Shown: positions 24,577 to 35,926 of the stretch, in pieces
Layout: the number at the start of each line of letters is the position of its first letter
How positions within the stretch are numbered: the stretch's first letter is position 1
Assembly (NCBI GenBank): GCA_037501455.1
Contig: CM074858.1
Coordinates: forward strand, 91,300,501 to 91,364,500
Length of the DNA stretch: 64,000 nt
Origin: Lantana camara
Lineage: Eukaryota; Streptophyta; Magnoliopsida; Lamiales; Verbenaceae
Direction of reading: 5' to 3'
Position numbers and translations under genes: made by a program
The notes under the pieces: model-generated
What the model saw: only the letters and a program-made list of their open reading frames with translations
The model's database searches: none
Told to the model about the DNA's origin: nothing

Positions 24577-26826
24577 ACCTCGTTAATCGTGTTTCTGATT
24601 CGTCTCAATTAAACTGAATTTGGTAGAAATTCTTAGGCTTGATGCGATTGAGTATTTGTAACTGTTTTAGAAAGCCTGAATTACGAAACTGTATTTTTCC
24701 TTAAAGTTTCTGAAAACTGTTTTCTAAAATTTGTTTTAAAACTGTTTTAGATTTGAAACTGTATAAACTGTTTTTGGATTTCTTGGATTGGTTTTGCTTT
24801 TGAACGAAAACACGAAACGAAAAGCCTGGATTACAAACACGCGAACCCCCGCGCGCGAAGGAGTCGCGCGCTCGGGCTTCTCGCGCCGCCGCCCGCCTGT
24901 CCTAGGCGCGCGCAGGCCGTGCGCCTACTCCCTTCCACAACCGCGCGGGAGGCGTTCCGGGCGCGCCTAGCCCAGGGCTGGCCGAGAAGGCCTCCCGGCG
25001 CTCGCCCAGGGCTGCCAACACCGCCCGACTAGGCTGGGCGAGAATCCCGCAAGGCATGCTGGATTCCTCGCCCAGGCCACCCGCACATGTCCGACAGAGG
25101 CACGCGGCATGTGCGCAAGGCCGCGCGCGTCGCAAGCCTTTTCGCGTACGTGCTCCGTTTTCGTAATCTGTTTTTCGTGTTTCGTGCAATCCAGTCCCAA
25201 TTTTAATTTTTAATTTTAAAATTTTTTATTTTTGAATATTTATTTTAATTTTTGAATAAAACTTAAAATTGGGATTTTTGAGAAATAGAAACGGTTTATA
25301 TTTTGGGAAAATACATCTTTGATAAAATTATTAATTTTCAGAAATTAATTGGAATTTTATTAGTTTTGCTAATTTGGGATTTATTGAAAACTTTTATAAA
25401 TAAGACTCGCATCAAGTCATGTTTTAAGTCATTAGGACTTGAAACGGGAATTTTAATTTATTGGCTAAATTTAAATTCTCGCAAGTTGCATGTTAGGTGA
25501 TCATGGGTTTAGACTTATGTATGGTTTTAATTTATGCACATGGATGGTTTAAATTGGGGTTGGAGCCCTATAGTTGTGTTTTTCAATTGAGGTTGGAGCC
25601 TCACTTATGTGCGTACTGTTATGTGATTTATTATGTGGCTTTCCATATTACTGTTTTGAGGCCGGGGTATGCCCCGTGTATTTGTCTAAGGCCAATATGA
25701 AGATTGAGCCTTATTACTTTATGTCTTTTTCTCTTTATTGTAATTTGAGAGTAGAGATAGGTGGTGAGGTTTTATTTTCATTTTGGAGACAATGCACCCT
25801 TGGAGTAAGATGGACCACATTCAAGGAACAAGGTGGCCATAAGTGAAGACCCCTCAAAATGTTAGGGAGGGGAATCTCAATTGTAAAAATGTAATAGAGA
25901 TAGGGCTCGTATTTTGTTACCGCTTTCCCTTATGTGATTTAAACTGTTTATGTGGCATGTATGTTAGAACTAGTAATTGTGGAGTGGCTCCCACATATCA
26001 CTCATAAGATAGGTAGAACCCATGATCATCTCATGTTAGTATCATGCTAGGACATGTTATCTGTTTATGTGCTTGTTTGAAATGCATTTAAGTTGTACTT
26101 GCATTAATCAAGACTAATAAAATTGGATAACATATATGTTGGTGAGGTCGAACCGGACAACTCTCCGATTGATTCGAAAATTCCCATTAAATATTAAGCT
26201 AATTTCGAACAAATAGGTGTTTAATTCGAGATGAAAATTTCGAATTAAATTCCTAGCATTCCATCAATAGGTTTTAAGTTTAGTAAGTGAAGCTAGTTAT
26301 TGTCCGCGAGTCGTGGGATAACTAGTGGAGCTTATTAGTTCTTAGTTACCTAATTGATCATTTTAAATGATCAATATTTCATGGTCAATTTTGGCAGGGG
26401 CGATGTCCGCGAGTCGTGGGTCGTTCGAACTAAGTTTTGATCATGATCTTATGATTGATGGGTCTAGCTTAACGCCTAAGTAAATATGGATGTCGCACGA
26501 GTCGTGGGTCCATATTGAAAGATAGGTGATGCAAAAACAATTACTAAGAGTTCTAAAGGTGTTAGAATTGGTAAGTTGTACCTACCTAGGGTTTTACTTA
26601 GAATGTCCGCGAGTCGTGGGTTCGAGGTAAAATGCTTAGGATCTTAGTACCCATTGGGAAATGTGTTCCTCTTAGATCTTTGGGAATTATAGATCTTTGA
26701 AAAACAGTGGGAGCTACATTAGATTAAAGACCTTATCTTTTGTATATCGTTATTATTCAGCATGCTCACTAGTTCTCTGTTTTACCATTTAGGTCGTAGA
26801 TTCTGTGATTCTCTACGTGTTTTGAA
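24577..26826 (+). other. Untranslated leader of the second copia element
   Basis: About 2.25 kb between primer-binding site and gag with no convincing open frame. It matches the leader at 40787-43076 except in a GC-rich block (24838-25160 here). A 17-bp motif, TGTCCGCGAGTCGTGGG or a close variant, occurs four times (26301-26317, 26404-26420, 26491-26508, 26604-26620). Long structured leaders in retroelements commonly hold packaging and dimerisation signals; that role is inference here. Confidence 0.8.
24838..25160. repeat. GC-rich hairpin block in copia leader
   Basis: A sharply bounded, very GC-rich tract in an AT-rich leader. It contains inverted repeats such as CTCGCCCAG...CTGGGCGAG (around 25003-25044) and an ACCGCGCGGGAGG element. 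The block at the same place in the other copy (41040-41400) has similar composition but mostly different sequence. Confidence 0.75.
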
Positions 26827-27750
26827 TTGGCAACCAAAAACCCTCTTGTATTGATCCTCGAGTCAAACAAGTTGACTGGTCCCAACTATTCTGATTGGCT
26901 GAGGAATCTAAAAATCATTTTAGATTCTGAGAAGAGAACTTATGTTCTCTTCGAAAGGGAGCCTAGTCCCGAAGGGGAGGCTCCCACTCGGGCCGACCCG
27001 GATGCGATCCAGAAGTGGAAGGATGATAATCTCCAAGCTCGTTGCCTTATGTTGGCTAACATGTCTCCAGACTTGCAAAGGCAACATGAGGCCATGGAAT
27101 TCGCTTGGGAGATTTATGACCACTTAGAGCAACTTTACCATCCTCATGAACCTGTTACAAGGTATAACACTTCAAAGGAATTGTTCCACTTGAGAATGAG
27201 GGAAGGTTCAAGTGTCCATGAGTATGGACTCAAGTTTCTTGCCCTTACTGAGAAACTTGCTTCCATGGACATGCCACTGAAAGATGAGCTTTCAGTGGAC
27301 TTATTTCTAGCCTCGCTCCCACCATCATTCAACCCATTTGTCCTTAACTTCAAAATGAATCATGTTGGTGCTACTGTAGCTGAGCTGATTAGTCAGCTTG
27401 TGACTGCTGAAAGCACGATCAAGAAGGACAATAAGGTTCTGATGGTGAATGCTCCATCTTCCTCTTCTGGGCCTTCTAAAGGTAAAGGCAAGAAAGCCCA
27501 AAAGAAAAAGAAGAAACCCCTTAGGTCCACTGGTGGCGTTTCGAAGGGGAAGGCCCAAAAGAAGAAGCGTGATCAGAAAGAGGATGTTTGCTTTCATTGT
27601 GGCAAAGCGGGACATTGGAGGAGAAACTGCCCGGAGTACAAGGCTACTCTAAAGAAAGGTATGTTTCTCATTGAAATAAATCTTTCTATTAATTCTAGTT
27701 CTTGGGTACTTGATACCGGTTGTGGAGCTCATATATGTAATGATGTATAG
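26827..27750 (+). pseudogene. Copia gag and protease start (second element)
   Basis: Gag would form the element's particle. The frame reads LVLILESNKLTGPNYSDW near the N terminus, then a Gag core, a lysine-rich linker (about residues 210-250), and a zinc knuckle CFHCGKAGHWRRNC (CX2CX4HX4C). The copia protease start WVLDTGCGAH lies near the end. Two defects are visible. The first codon is TTG where the sister copy at 43077 has ATG. A TAG at 27748-27750 replaces the CAG of the sister copy at 54491-54496, cutting protease. The rest of the frame (307 codons) is uninterrupted, so decay is recent. Copia elements normally encode one gag-pol polyprotein. Confidence 0.92.
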
Positions 27751-29399
27751 ATGCTAAGTGAAGTCCAACAACTCAAAGAAGGAGAATGTGTCTTGAAGAT
27801 CGGCGATGGCTCAAATGTTGAAGCTCGAGCTTTGGGCACAATTAGATTAGATTTAGGTAGTTTTGAGTTAGTTTTAAATAAAGTCCTTTATGTACCAAAA
27901 ATTATTCGTAATATAATCTCAGTTCCAATTTTAGATTGTGAAGGTTATGAAACTTATATTAAGAATGGTAAATACTTTATCAAACGGAACAACTCTTCCG
28001 TTCACATCGGTACTCTAAGTAATGGACTTTATCTAACTCAGAATATCAATATTATGAATATACAACGAGAAACCAAGCGTAAGAGAGATGACAAAGTTTC
28101 AGCTCCCTTATGGCACGCTAGATTAGGACACATTTTCAAGAACAGAATTAGCAAGATAAACACTTTAGGATCATTCTATGAAAATGATCTCAAAGAGTTA
28201 ACTTCTTGCGAGTCTTGTCTCAAAGGAAAGATGTCCAAAGTTCCTTTTAAAGGAACTGTGGAACGTGCCACTAAGGTTTTGGAATTGATCCATACTGATG
28301 TTTGTGGACCGCTCAGTGTAAGCACTAGAAACAATCATCAGTATTTCATAACCTTTACTGATGACTTTAGTCGGTATGGTTATGTATACTTAATGAAGTA
28401 CAAATCTGAAGCTTTTGAGAAATTCCTAGAATTTCAAAAGGAGGTTGAGAACCAAACTGGTCACAAGATCAAAGCACTTCGATCTGATCGAGGAGGCGAG
28501 TATCTTAGTGAAGAATTCCTTAATCATCTCAAAGATAATGGGATTATCTCTCAGTGGACTCCTCCGGGAACTCCTCAACTTAATGGAGTTCCTGAGAGAA
28601 GGAATCAAACTCTACTTGATATATTTCGTTCCATGATGAATTTCACTAACTTACCACCTTCTTTCTGGGGTTATGCCCTAGAAAGTACAACAAAGATTTT
28701 GAATCTAGTTCCCTCTAAGTCAGTCCCTAAAACGCCCTATGAAATGTGGCATGGTAAAATCCCTAGTTATTCTTTCTTGAGAATTTGGGGTTGTCTTGCT
28801 TACGTGAAGAGGACAGTGGGAGATAAGTTAGAATCTCGTTCTAATTTATGCTACTTTGTAGGTTATCCTAAGGAATCCATAGGGTACTACTTTTATGATC
28901 AATCTGAGCAAAAGGTGTTTGTTTCCAGAAATGTCACTTTTTTGGAGGAACCGTTCCTTAAAGAAAAGAAGGGCAAGATCATAGAATTAGAGGAAGTACA
29001 AAGTGACCCCACGCCACCCACTGAAGAAACGTCCCCTTCTGACCAACCGCAACCAATCACGAATTTCGATACAAATGAAAATCCTCCTCTAAGGCGTTCT
29101 GAACGAGCTCCTAGACGGCCGGAGAGATGGTATGGATTCTTCCATGAGATCTCTCAAAAGGATAATGACCCTTTAACATATGAGGAGGCACTTTCAGATT
29201 CTGACTCTGAATAGTGGATATAAGCCATGAAATCCGAAATGGATTCCATGAACTCCTACCAAGTTTGGACCTTGGTAGATTTGCCTGATGGGGTCAAACT
29301 CATAGGTTGCAAATGGATCTTTAAGAGAAAGCTTGGAGTTGATGGAAGCATTGCAGCCTACAAAGCAAGACTGGTTGCAAAAGGATTCACTCAAAGACC
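27751..29399 (+). pseudogene. Copia pol, truncated: protease end, integrase, start of RT (second element)
   Basis: This continues the gag frame. The integrase zinc site reads LWHARLGH...CESCLKGK. The catalytic D, D and E lie in IHTDVCGP, LRSDRGGEY and PERRNQTLLD (about 28285-28620). The GKIPSY-type C-terminal region follows. In-frame stops occur at 29212-29214 (TAG for CAG) and 29224-29226 (TAA for GAA). RT begins with WTLVDLPDGVKL and is broken off after KGFTQRP at 29399, removing the RT core and RNase H. The next bases are a short polypurine-like tract and a diverged LTR. It cannot make a functional polyprotein. Confidence 0.92.
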
Positions 29400-29416
29400 A
29401 GTTCTAAAGTGGCTAT

Positions 29417-29930
29417 TGTTAGGAATAGTTCCCTTAAAGAAGAGATTTTGCTTTACTATTTCCTTCTAAAATCACAAACTATCCTTGAGTAACGAAATAA
29501 TTTTGTTCATAGGCTACACTTCGTTATATGCTATTTTATGTCTGTTTGGGTTGGACTGCCTATGCATGTTTGGAACTCCTCTAATCCGATGAGGTCGTTA
29601 TGAACATTGTCCTTATGAGAACGACACATGGAACAAGTTCTTCACTCCACAGGCGAGGATTAGGAACTTCTCTAAGTTGATGAGTCTGACAGACACTGGG
29701 AGTGTTGACCTTGACTCTATTGAGACTTGCTTATGTGATGACGTCCTTGAGAACGGTCACTTAGTTTCATGGAGTGTAAAGTGCATGTTGGGTTTATGGT
29801 GGTTTGTGATAGAAAACTATCACGTGTTTACTACTATTTTTCCTCTGTTCTATTAGGCATGTTTTTTGGTCATGCATCATTTACTTAATGAGTGAGGTGA
29901 TCTCATTTTCACTAGTTTTCCTAAAATGCC
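29417..29930 (+). repeat. Diverged LTR of a sister copia family (5' portion)
   Basis: It begins TGTTAGGAATAGTTCCC after the tract aagtggctat. Blocks such as gatgagtctgacagacactgggagtg, and the later atttacttaatgagtgaggtg, parallel the main family LTR. Similarity is only moderate and fades near 29930, so the end is uncertain. It stands where the 3' LTR of the second copia element should be but does not belong to the same subfamily. Confidence 0.7.
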
Positions 29931-30691
29931 CTTCAGGTTTGTATTCTTTATTTCCTTTCGCAAGGTAATTGATGGCAAAATTCAACTTATTTCCTTGTCA
30001 ACAAATTCAGATATAGGGATCAGTTTTTATAACTGGAATCTAAAATTTTTGGCTTTAAAATAACCAAAGCTGATGGTGGTACATCAAGGCTGACATGCAA
30101 AATTTCTACCAATTTCAGATATGATGATAACATAAATTTTGATTCAAGAGAGCATAATTAATTACAAAAACTATACCAATTTCACCATTATCATTTTCAC
30201 GTTTATTAGGAAAATGCTTTTACATTAAAAAATATATATATAGACAACAACCCAATATAATCTGCACACACAAAATAAGAATTGTTCTCTTCGACTTACT
30301 TGGAAAAGAAGTTCATGTGGGGAATTTAATACTCCGAAATGGGGATTAATTTTTTGAAAAAATCAAAGCGACAATTCCAAACTGCAATAAAAACTAAAAT
30401 TACAAACTAGAATCGAGATTAAAACAACGATAAAATTACATCTGAATACCCTACTAGATAGGATAATTATAATACAGTCTATCTTTGTCTAAAAATTACA
30501 ATTTAATCCCTAAATATTATGGACTATTTGTGATCCCTCTACTCCTTTAGGGTTCCATTAAGTTTGGCACTATTCTCATGGACTACATTGTTATATGCAT
30601 AATAACTAGGGATCATTTTGTTAGAGTGTGTATATTTCAAGGATGAATTTGTTATTTTATTCATAAAATTAATGGAAGGATAGACCCAACC
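29931..30691. other. Unassigned AT-rich sequence
   Basis: No gene-like open frame and no LTR or tRNA-related motif is seen. Parts near 30490-30680 resemble the style of old DNA-transposon or MITE remnants (an aatttaatccctaaa motif), but no terminal repeats were found. It may include the rest of the diverged LTR. Confidence 0.4.
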
Positions 30692-30900
30692 CTAGGGCTG
30701 TTCATGGTTCGGTTTTTCGGCCAAACCGAAAGTTCGGTTTGGTTAATCGAACTTTCGGTTTTCGAAAAACCTGTTTGGTTCGGTTTGGTTAATCGAACTT
30801 TCGGTTTTCGAAAAACCTGTTTGGTTCGGTTTTAATCGAACATTTTCGGTTCGGTTTCATTTTTTGGCCGAAAAACCAAAAGTCTAAATTATTTAAAAAA
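30692..30900 (+). mobile_element. hAT-like transposon end with GGTTCGG repeats
   Basis: It starts TAGGGCTGTTCATGGTTCGG, a terminus typical of plant hAT non-autonomous elements, and continues with many subterminal TTCGGTT and AACCGAA motifs. A unit of about 60 bp containing GGTTAATCGAACTTTCGG is tandemly duplicated (30730-30835). The opposite terminus was not found before the Tat element inserts at 30981, so it is partial. Confidence 0.5.
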
Positions 30901-30980
30901 AAAAATTGAATATAATTATAATTATTATAATATTGATGAGGTCAAAATACGCTTGACCCACGTTTTGACACATGGCACAG

Positions 30981-31684
30981 TGATAAGGGGAAAATCGGGA
31001 TGTCTGACTCAGTGCCAGGTGTCACTTCCAAGTGGCCTTCATGCCACGTCAGTCTTCCAAATTCGACCCAGATTTGTGGCCTTTCGACCCGGCACTTCGC
31101 AAAAGTCATCATTGACCAAAGGAAAGGGTCATGCGACCGAGGGCGCCCTTTCGACCCAGAAAGGCGAAGACCCAGCAGGCCATCCACCCAGGCGCTAGCA
31201 GCCAGCCGCATTAAATGCGCGAACCTCTCTCAGAGGGCCGCATTAATTGCGGCCACGCCAAGTACAGTACTGGAATCTTTGCCAGTGGCAGAGGAACAGT
31301 GCTTTAGCCGTAAAAGCACTGTTCCCGCTGCAAGGAGTTCCCCTCCAACCAGGCAAGATCCACACCTTCCTGAGGGTGTACTTGCGTACACCAAGGCCTG
31401 CCTAGTCATATTTAAGCCGGTCTCCATGATCAATGGAGGTAAGTCTTTTATCTGCATTGAGCTCCTCATTCGAATACACTTCCTTCAAGAGCCTTCACTG
31501 ACTTGAGCATCGGAGTGCCAAAATGGGTTCCAACCCCACCTTCCCCTGTTTTGGCCTTTGAGCTCACGTTCGTTCTTCCTTTCAGATCAGCAGCACACCA
31601 GCGTCTCTCCACTATACAAATCTCTTGGGTGATTGGGAGTCCAAGTCTGCAGTCCAGCACATAGCCCAGATTTAGACACCATCA
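30981..31684 (+). repeat. 5' LTR of the Tat element
   Basis: 704 bp from TGATAAGGGG to CACCATCA. A weak TATA-like catatttaag is at 31407-31416. The LTR contains a good splice donor (ag|gtaagt at 31439) and an acceptor (ttcctttcag ending 31585), both conserved in the 3' LTR. Confidence 0.93.
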
Positions 31685-31687
31685 TCT

Positions 31688-31705
31688 TGGCGCCATCTGT
31701 GGGGA
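31688..31705 (+). other. Primer-binding site of the Tat element
   Basis: TGGCGCCATCTGTGGGGA follows the LTR after three bases. The first seven bases match the complement of plant tRNA-Asp 3' ends and the style of other Tat elements; the rest pairs poorly, so the tRNA identity is tentative. Confidence 0.7.
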
Positions 31706-31766
31706 AACTCTAAACGAAAAAGCCTAGCCTCTTTTACAGCGATCATCTCATCCAACTATATTCATC

Positions 31767-33689
31767 ATGGTCCAAACTCGCGACGGATGCCGCGTTAACG
31801 ACGAAAACGGTGAAGAGATCTTCCTAGATCTCAACACCCCCGGAGGAAACTTCCCATCCCCAGTGGTGGGAATAGCAGCTGTGGAAGCCGGCCCAAGTGC
31901 ACCCGGCCGGTTGATCCTATCAGAGGCGGACCTAACCGCCTATGTTGAGCAGTGCAGGGCGGAGGCCCTGGCGGCTGCAAGGGAAAATAGGGAGCCCAAC
32001 ATGCCCGCTCCCCCACGAGGAAGTCCTCTTGCCTTGACTCCTCGGAATGTTGCCTATCCCACCGTCCAGGGCCCCTCAGCCCCCATGGTGTACGCTGTCC
32101 AACAGTCAGCCAATCAACCCAGTTTCTGGGGGTATCCGCCTCTTCCTTACGCCCAGCCACAGGCCGTATACTTGGCCCCAGCTCCGGGCGTCCTACCCCA
32201 AGTCCATCTTGGGGGACACGCAGAGGAAGGGGTGGATGACAATGACAACCACCAGTTGCGGAGGGAGCCCAGGCGGAGAAGGATAGAGATAGAGGAGGAA
32301 CACCTTTCACAAGCTCTTAGGAATGGTGGAGACAATGACCGAGGGCGCCCGCCACATTGCGGGGACGACAAGCGAGATGAACAGGGATGCGCCTGTTCCC
32401 AAAAACGTTCACGTCTTCGACCGTTTGGGGCCTAGGGTCCATCCCGACGCCTACTTGCGGGCCAATCGTGGCCATTGGGTAGGGCCAGGCGACCTCCGCC
32501 ATCAGCTCCCCAGAAGACAACAACAACATCAACATTATCTCCCCGACCCGCTTCATGGGTCGGAATATGTCGACCCACAGGAGGAAGTGTCATCACACGT
32601 TCCTCGCGGGCAAGCCCATGATGCAAGGGCGCTTGCTCATCAAGAAGGTCATCCCCCTCAGCATCAAGGGAAGGTGTACCGCAGCGAAAGGGAGACGAGA
32701 TCCTCCTTTTGCGACGAGATCATTGACGCCAAGGTGGTGGACAAGGTCCCCACCAACCTGCCCACCTATCACGGGAACACCGATCCCGTCAAACATTGTT
32801 CCAAGTTTGAGGCGTAAGTCAGCCTCGTTGGCCACTCCAAGCTCATATGGGCCAAAATCTTCGAAACCACGCTCGAGGGTCCAGCCCAAGACTGGTTCGA
32901 ACGATTGGCCCCACACAGCATACGGGACTATGAGCACCTGGCTCAAAAGTTCAAAGCTCACTTCTCCTCCATGGCGGGAGTCAAGCTCCCGTCCACCTAT
33001 CTGTACAACATCGTGCAAGGGAAAGGGGAGATTTTGAGGAGTTTCTTTACCCGCTTCAATGAAGCATTTGTCAAGGTGGAGCACCCAGGGATCGACGTCT
33101 TGACCCAAACCTTACACAAGGCTATTCATCACGAGGAATGCATCGACGAGATCATCCTCTAATCACCACAGAACATGGAGGAGGTCATGGTCATCGCTCG
33201 CCACTTTATGCACTTAGAGGAGGTCAAATCCACCACAAGAGTGCTAGGGCGAAAACATGATCGGTGCTTGAACGAGCCAGCCCAAGACCGATTCCCCAGA
33301 TCTGACCCACCTCGGTCGGAACCTCCCAGGCTCTCTAACAGGATGGAGCAGAGGCTCAAACGGGAGATGCCCTCCGGCAGCGGAGCCAAGAAGGCCTATA
33401 CTCCGCTGGTTTGCTCCATTGAGGAGGTTTACGAAGTCATGGATAGGGGCTTGCTAAAAAAGCCCAAGCAGCTGAAGGAAACTAAGAAAGCCAAGGAATC
33501 GGGCAAGCGTTGTGCCTACCACATGCAGTATGGTTACTAGACTTCTGAGTGCATCGCCCTGAGAGAAGAGGTCGAGAGGTTGATCCATGGGGGCCACCTA
33601 ATGGAGTTTGTTAAGAAGCTAGACGAGAGGGCCCACCAGACGTTCGACCCAAGAGAATCCCCTCCGCCCAGAAGAGGGCATAAGCGCTA
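31767..33689 (+). pseudogene. Tat gag, frameshifted and with stops
   Basis: It starts at ATG 31767 (MVQTRDGCRVNDENGEE). A proline- and alanine-rich N-terminal part is followed near 32320 by a frame change, after which the frame carries on as VPTNLPTYHGNTDP, a Gag core (TTLEGPAQDWFERL, FKAHFSS, FFTRFNEAF) and the C-terminal YHMQYGY, SECIALREEVERLIHGGHL. In-frame stops lie at 32815-32817, 33160-33162 and 33538-33540. The Gag core pattern (P..Y.G..DP, W+..L....I..+..L...F...F) is that of Tat/Athila-type Gag. Another shift near 33690 joins it to protease. Product would be the particle protein. Confidence 0.88.
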
Positions 33690-34560
33690 TTGGAAAAGCC
33701 TGAGGAAGAGAACCCCCACAACTTGCCCACCAACGAGATCTTCATGATCATAGGGGGTCCAGCTGGGGGAGACTCCAAGACCGCTCGTAAGCAGTCAAGG
33801 CGGCAGGTGGGGCGTGAGCTTTATGGGCCCAGAGAGATCATGCATGTGGAGGCTGGGGCGAGCAAGAGATTTCCTTTAGTGATAGGGACTTTATACCAGT
33901 GATTCCACGGGACGGAGGAATGCCGAGTTATCCGATGGTAGTCACGTTAGATGTTTTAAAGTGCGTTGTACACAAGACCCTCGTTGATAGTGGAAGCTCC
34001 GCCAACATTATCTTTTACTCTACCTTGCAAAAAATGAACATCCATAATTCCCTTGAACACAAGCCCATTAAAACGCCGTTAACGGGTTTTGGTGGGTCGA
34101 AAGTCTACTCCAAGGGTCGAGTCAAACTCGTCACCTCAATGGGAAAGTTGCTAAAGAGAGCCACCCAATTCCTGGAGTATTTAGTAGTGGAGGGGCCTTC
34201 TGCTTACAACATCATCATAGGGCACCCCGCCCTCATAATTTTCAGAGCGGTGATCTCCACATATCATCAGACCATTAAGCTGTCAACACAGCATGGGATC
34301 GGGGAGCTCAGATGTAACATTCCGGAGTCCTGGGAATGCTACTCCATTTCCATGGAAAAGGTAAAACTTCCCAACAAAACTATTGTGCCGTTGTTAAATG
34401 TTGATGACTTCCTAGACACGGCGCTTGCCGACCCAGACGATCCAACGGTAGAAATGTGCTCCAAGCAGATGACTTCTACCATAGCCAGAAAGAAGAGGAA
34501 AATAGATGATGGGAAAATAAAGGCCGCTGGCGCGATCGTCCCTGTGCAGCTAGTCCCCGA
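33690..34560 (+). pseudogene. Tat protease region
   Basis: The frame at 33690 holds FMIIGGPAGGDSKTARK, the linker typical before Tat proteases. After a stop and shift near 33900 the next frame gives VVTLDVLKCVVHKTLVDSGSSANIIF, with the aspartyl protease motif DSGSS near 33987-34001. A GHPALIIFRAVISTYHQTIK block near 34220-34280 follows, where the family has GRP.L..L.A..ST.H..+KFPT. Its role would be polyprotein cleavage. Confidence 0.88.
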
Positions 34561-35923
34561 CGATGAGACTAAAATCACCAACATAGGCGCCAACCTCAAG
34601 GGCAAGCAACAATGTATGCTCATCCAGTTCTTACAGGAAAATGCCGATGTTTTCACTTGGAAGTCCTCAGATTTGGTGGGAGTTGACCCAAAGGTTATTG
34701 AGCACCATTTGAATGTCGACCCAAGCTTCCGACCCATCAAACAATGATTGAGGGCGCAGAGCGACGACCGCAACGAAATCATAGAGCAAGAGGTCAACAA
34801 GCTCCTAGATACGGGCTACATCACACCGGCCAAATATGTGGATTGGCTCTGCAATATCGTTCTGGTCGCCAAAGCGGAAGGAAAATGGCGAATGTGTAAT
34901 GATTTTACCTATCTAAAGAAGGCATGCCCCAAGGATCCTTATCCACTTCCCCGAATCGACCAATTGGTCGATTCCACAGTCGAATGCGAGCTCTTAAGTA
35001 TGATGGACGCCTTCCAGGGCTATTATTAGATATTCATGGCTCGAGAAGACAGGGAGAAGACCGTTTTCATCGTGGTTAAAGACATTTATTGCTTTGAGGT
35101 CATGCCATTTGGCCTAAAGAACGTGGGAGCCACATACCAAAGATTGGTCAATAAGGTCTTCGAGGACGAAATCGGAGAAACAATGGAGGTTTATGTCGAT
35201 GATATGATCGTCAAAAGTGGGAAGTTCCTGGGTTACATTGTTAGCCAGAGGGGGATAGAGGCCAATCCTGAGAAGATTCTTGCTTTGAAAAGCATCAACC
35301 GGCTCCATACCATCCGTGACGTCTAACTTCTCATGGGACGAATCATCCCCTTAAACAGGTTCATCTCTCGCTCTTCTGAGAAAAATCTTCCTTTCTTTAA
35401 AATTCTCCGCAATATTAAAAAGTTTGAGTGGACTGACGAGTGTGACGAAGCCTTTGAAAGGCTCAAAGATTATCTGACTTCTCCTCCTTTGCTAGTTAAA
35501 CCAATTGCAGGGGAAACCATGTACCTATATCTGGCGGTCACTGACAGAGCAGTCAGCTCCGTACTCATCGCCCTGCGCAACAGGAAGCACATGCCCGTGT
35601 ACTATGTGAGCAAAATACTACATGGTGCTGAGACGCGTTACCTGGAGATCGAAAAATTCGCTTTGGCGCTAGTGCATGGCTCCAGGAAACTGCGACCCTA
35701 TTTCCAGTCTCATTCCATCATAGTCCTAACAGATCAGGGGCTACGCCGAGTCTTGGAGAAGCCGAAAACGTCAAGAAGAATTGTGAAATGGGCTGTTGAA
35801 TTGAGCCAATTTGATATCAGCTATCAGCCCAGAGCCACGTATCCAGCCCAGATCCTCGCAGATTTCCTCATTGAAAAGAGCGACCCAAGCAAGCAGACCC
35901 CCCGCTCGGTGCTATGGACCATG
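34561..35923 (+). pseudogene. Tat reverse transcriptase and first RNase H, with internal deletion
   Basis: The start is HHLNVDPSFRPIKQ, then a stop at 34745-34747, then the RT body with ITPAKYVDWLCNIVLVAKAEGKWRMC, DPYPLPRIDQLVD, MPFGLKNVGATYQR and YVDD (35192-35203). Directly after YVDDMIVKS the sequence jumps to GKFLGYIVSQRGIEANPEK, so about 40 residues of the RT connecting segment are deleted at about 35217. Stops are at 35027-35029 and 35324-35326. RNase H follows, with VLIALRNRKHMPVYYVSKIL and LTDQGLRRVL, ending at a TAG (35924-35926). Confidence 0.9.
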
Positions 35924-35926
35924 TAG

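Noticed and set aside
24902..25200. Minus-strand open frames in the copia leader GC block
   Set aside because: Not conserved in the other copy of the leader (40972-41341) and composition-driven.
31831..32310. 159-residue minus-strand open frame opposite Tat gag
   Set aside because: Shadow of the GC-rich gag frame; no family resemblance and no promoter.
32593..33108. 171-residue minus-strand open frame opposite Tat gag
   Set aside because: Opposite the clear Gag core motifs and therefore a shadow.
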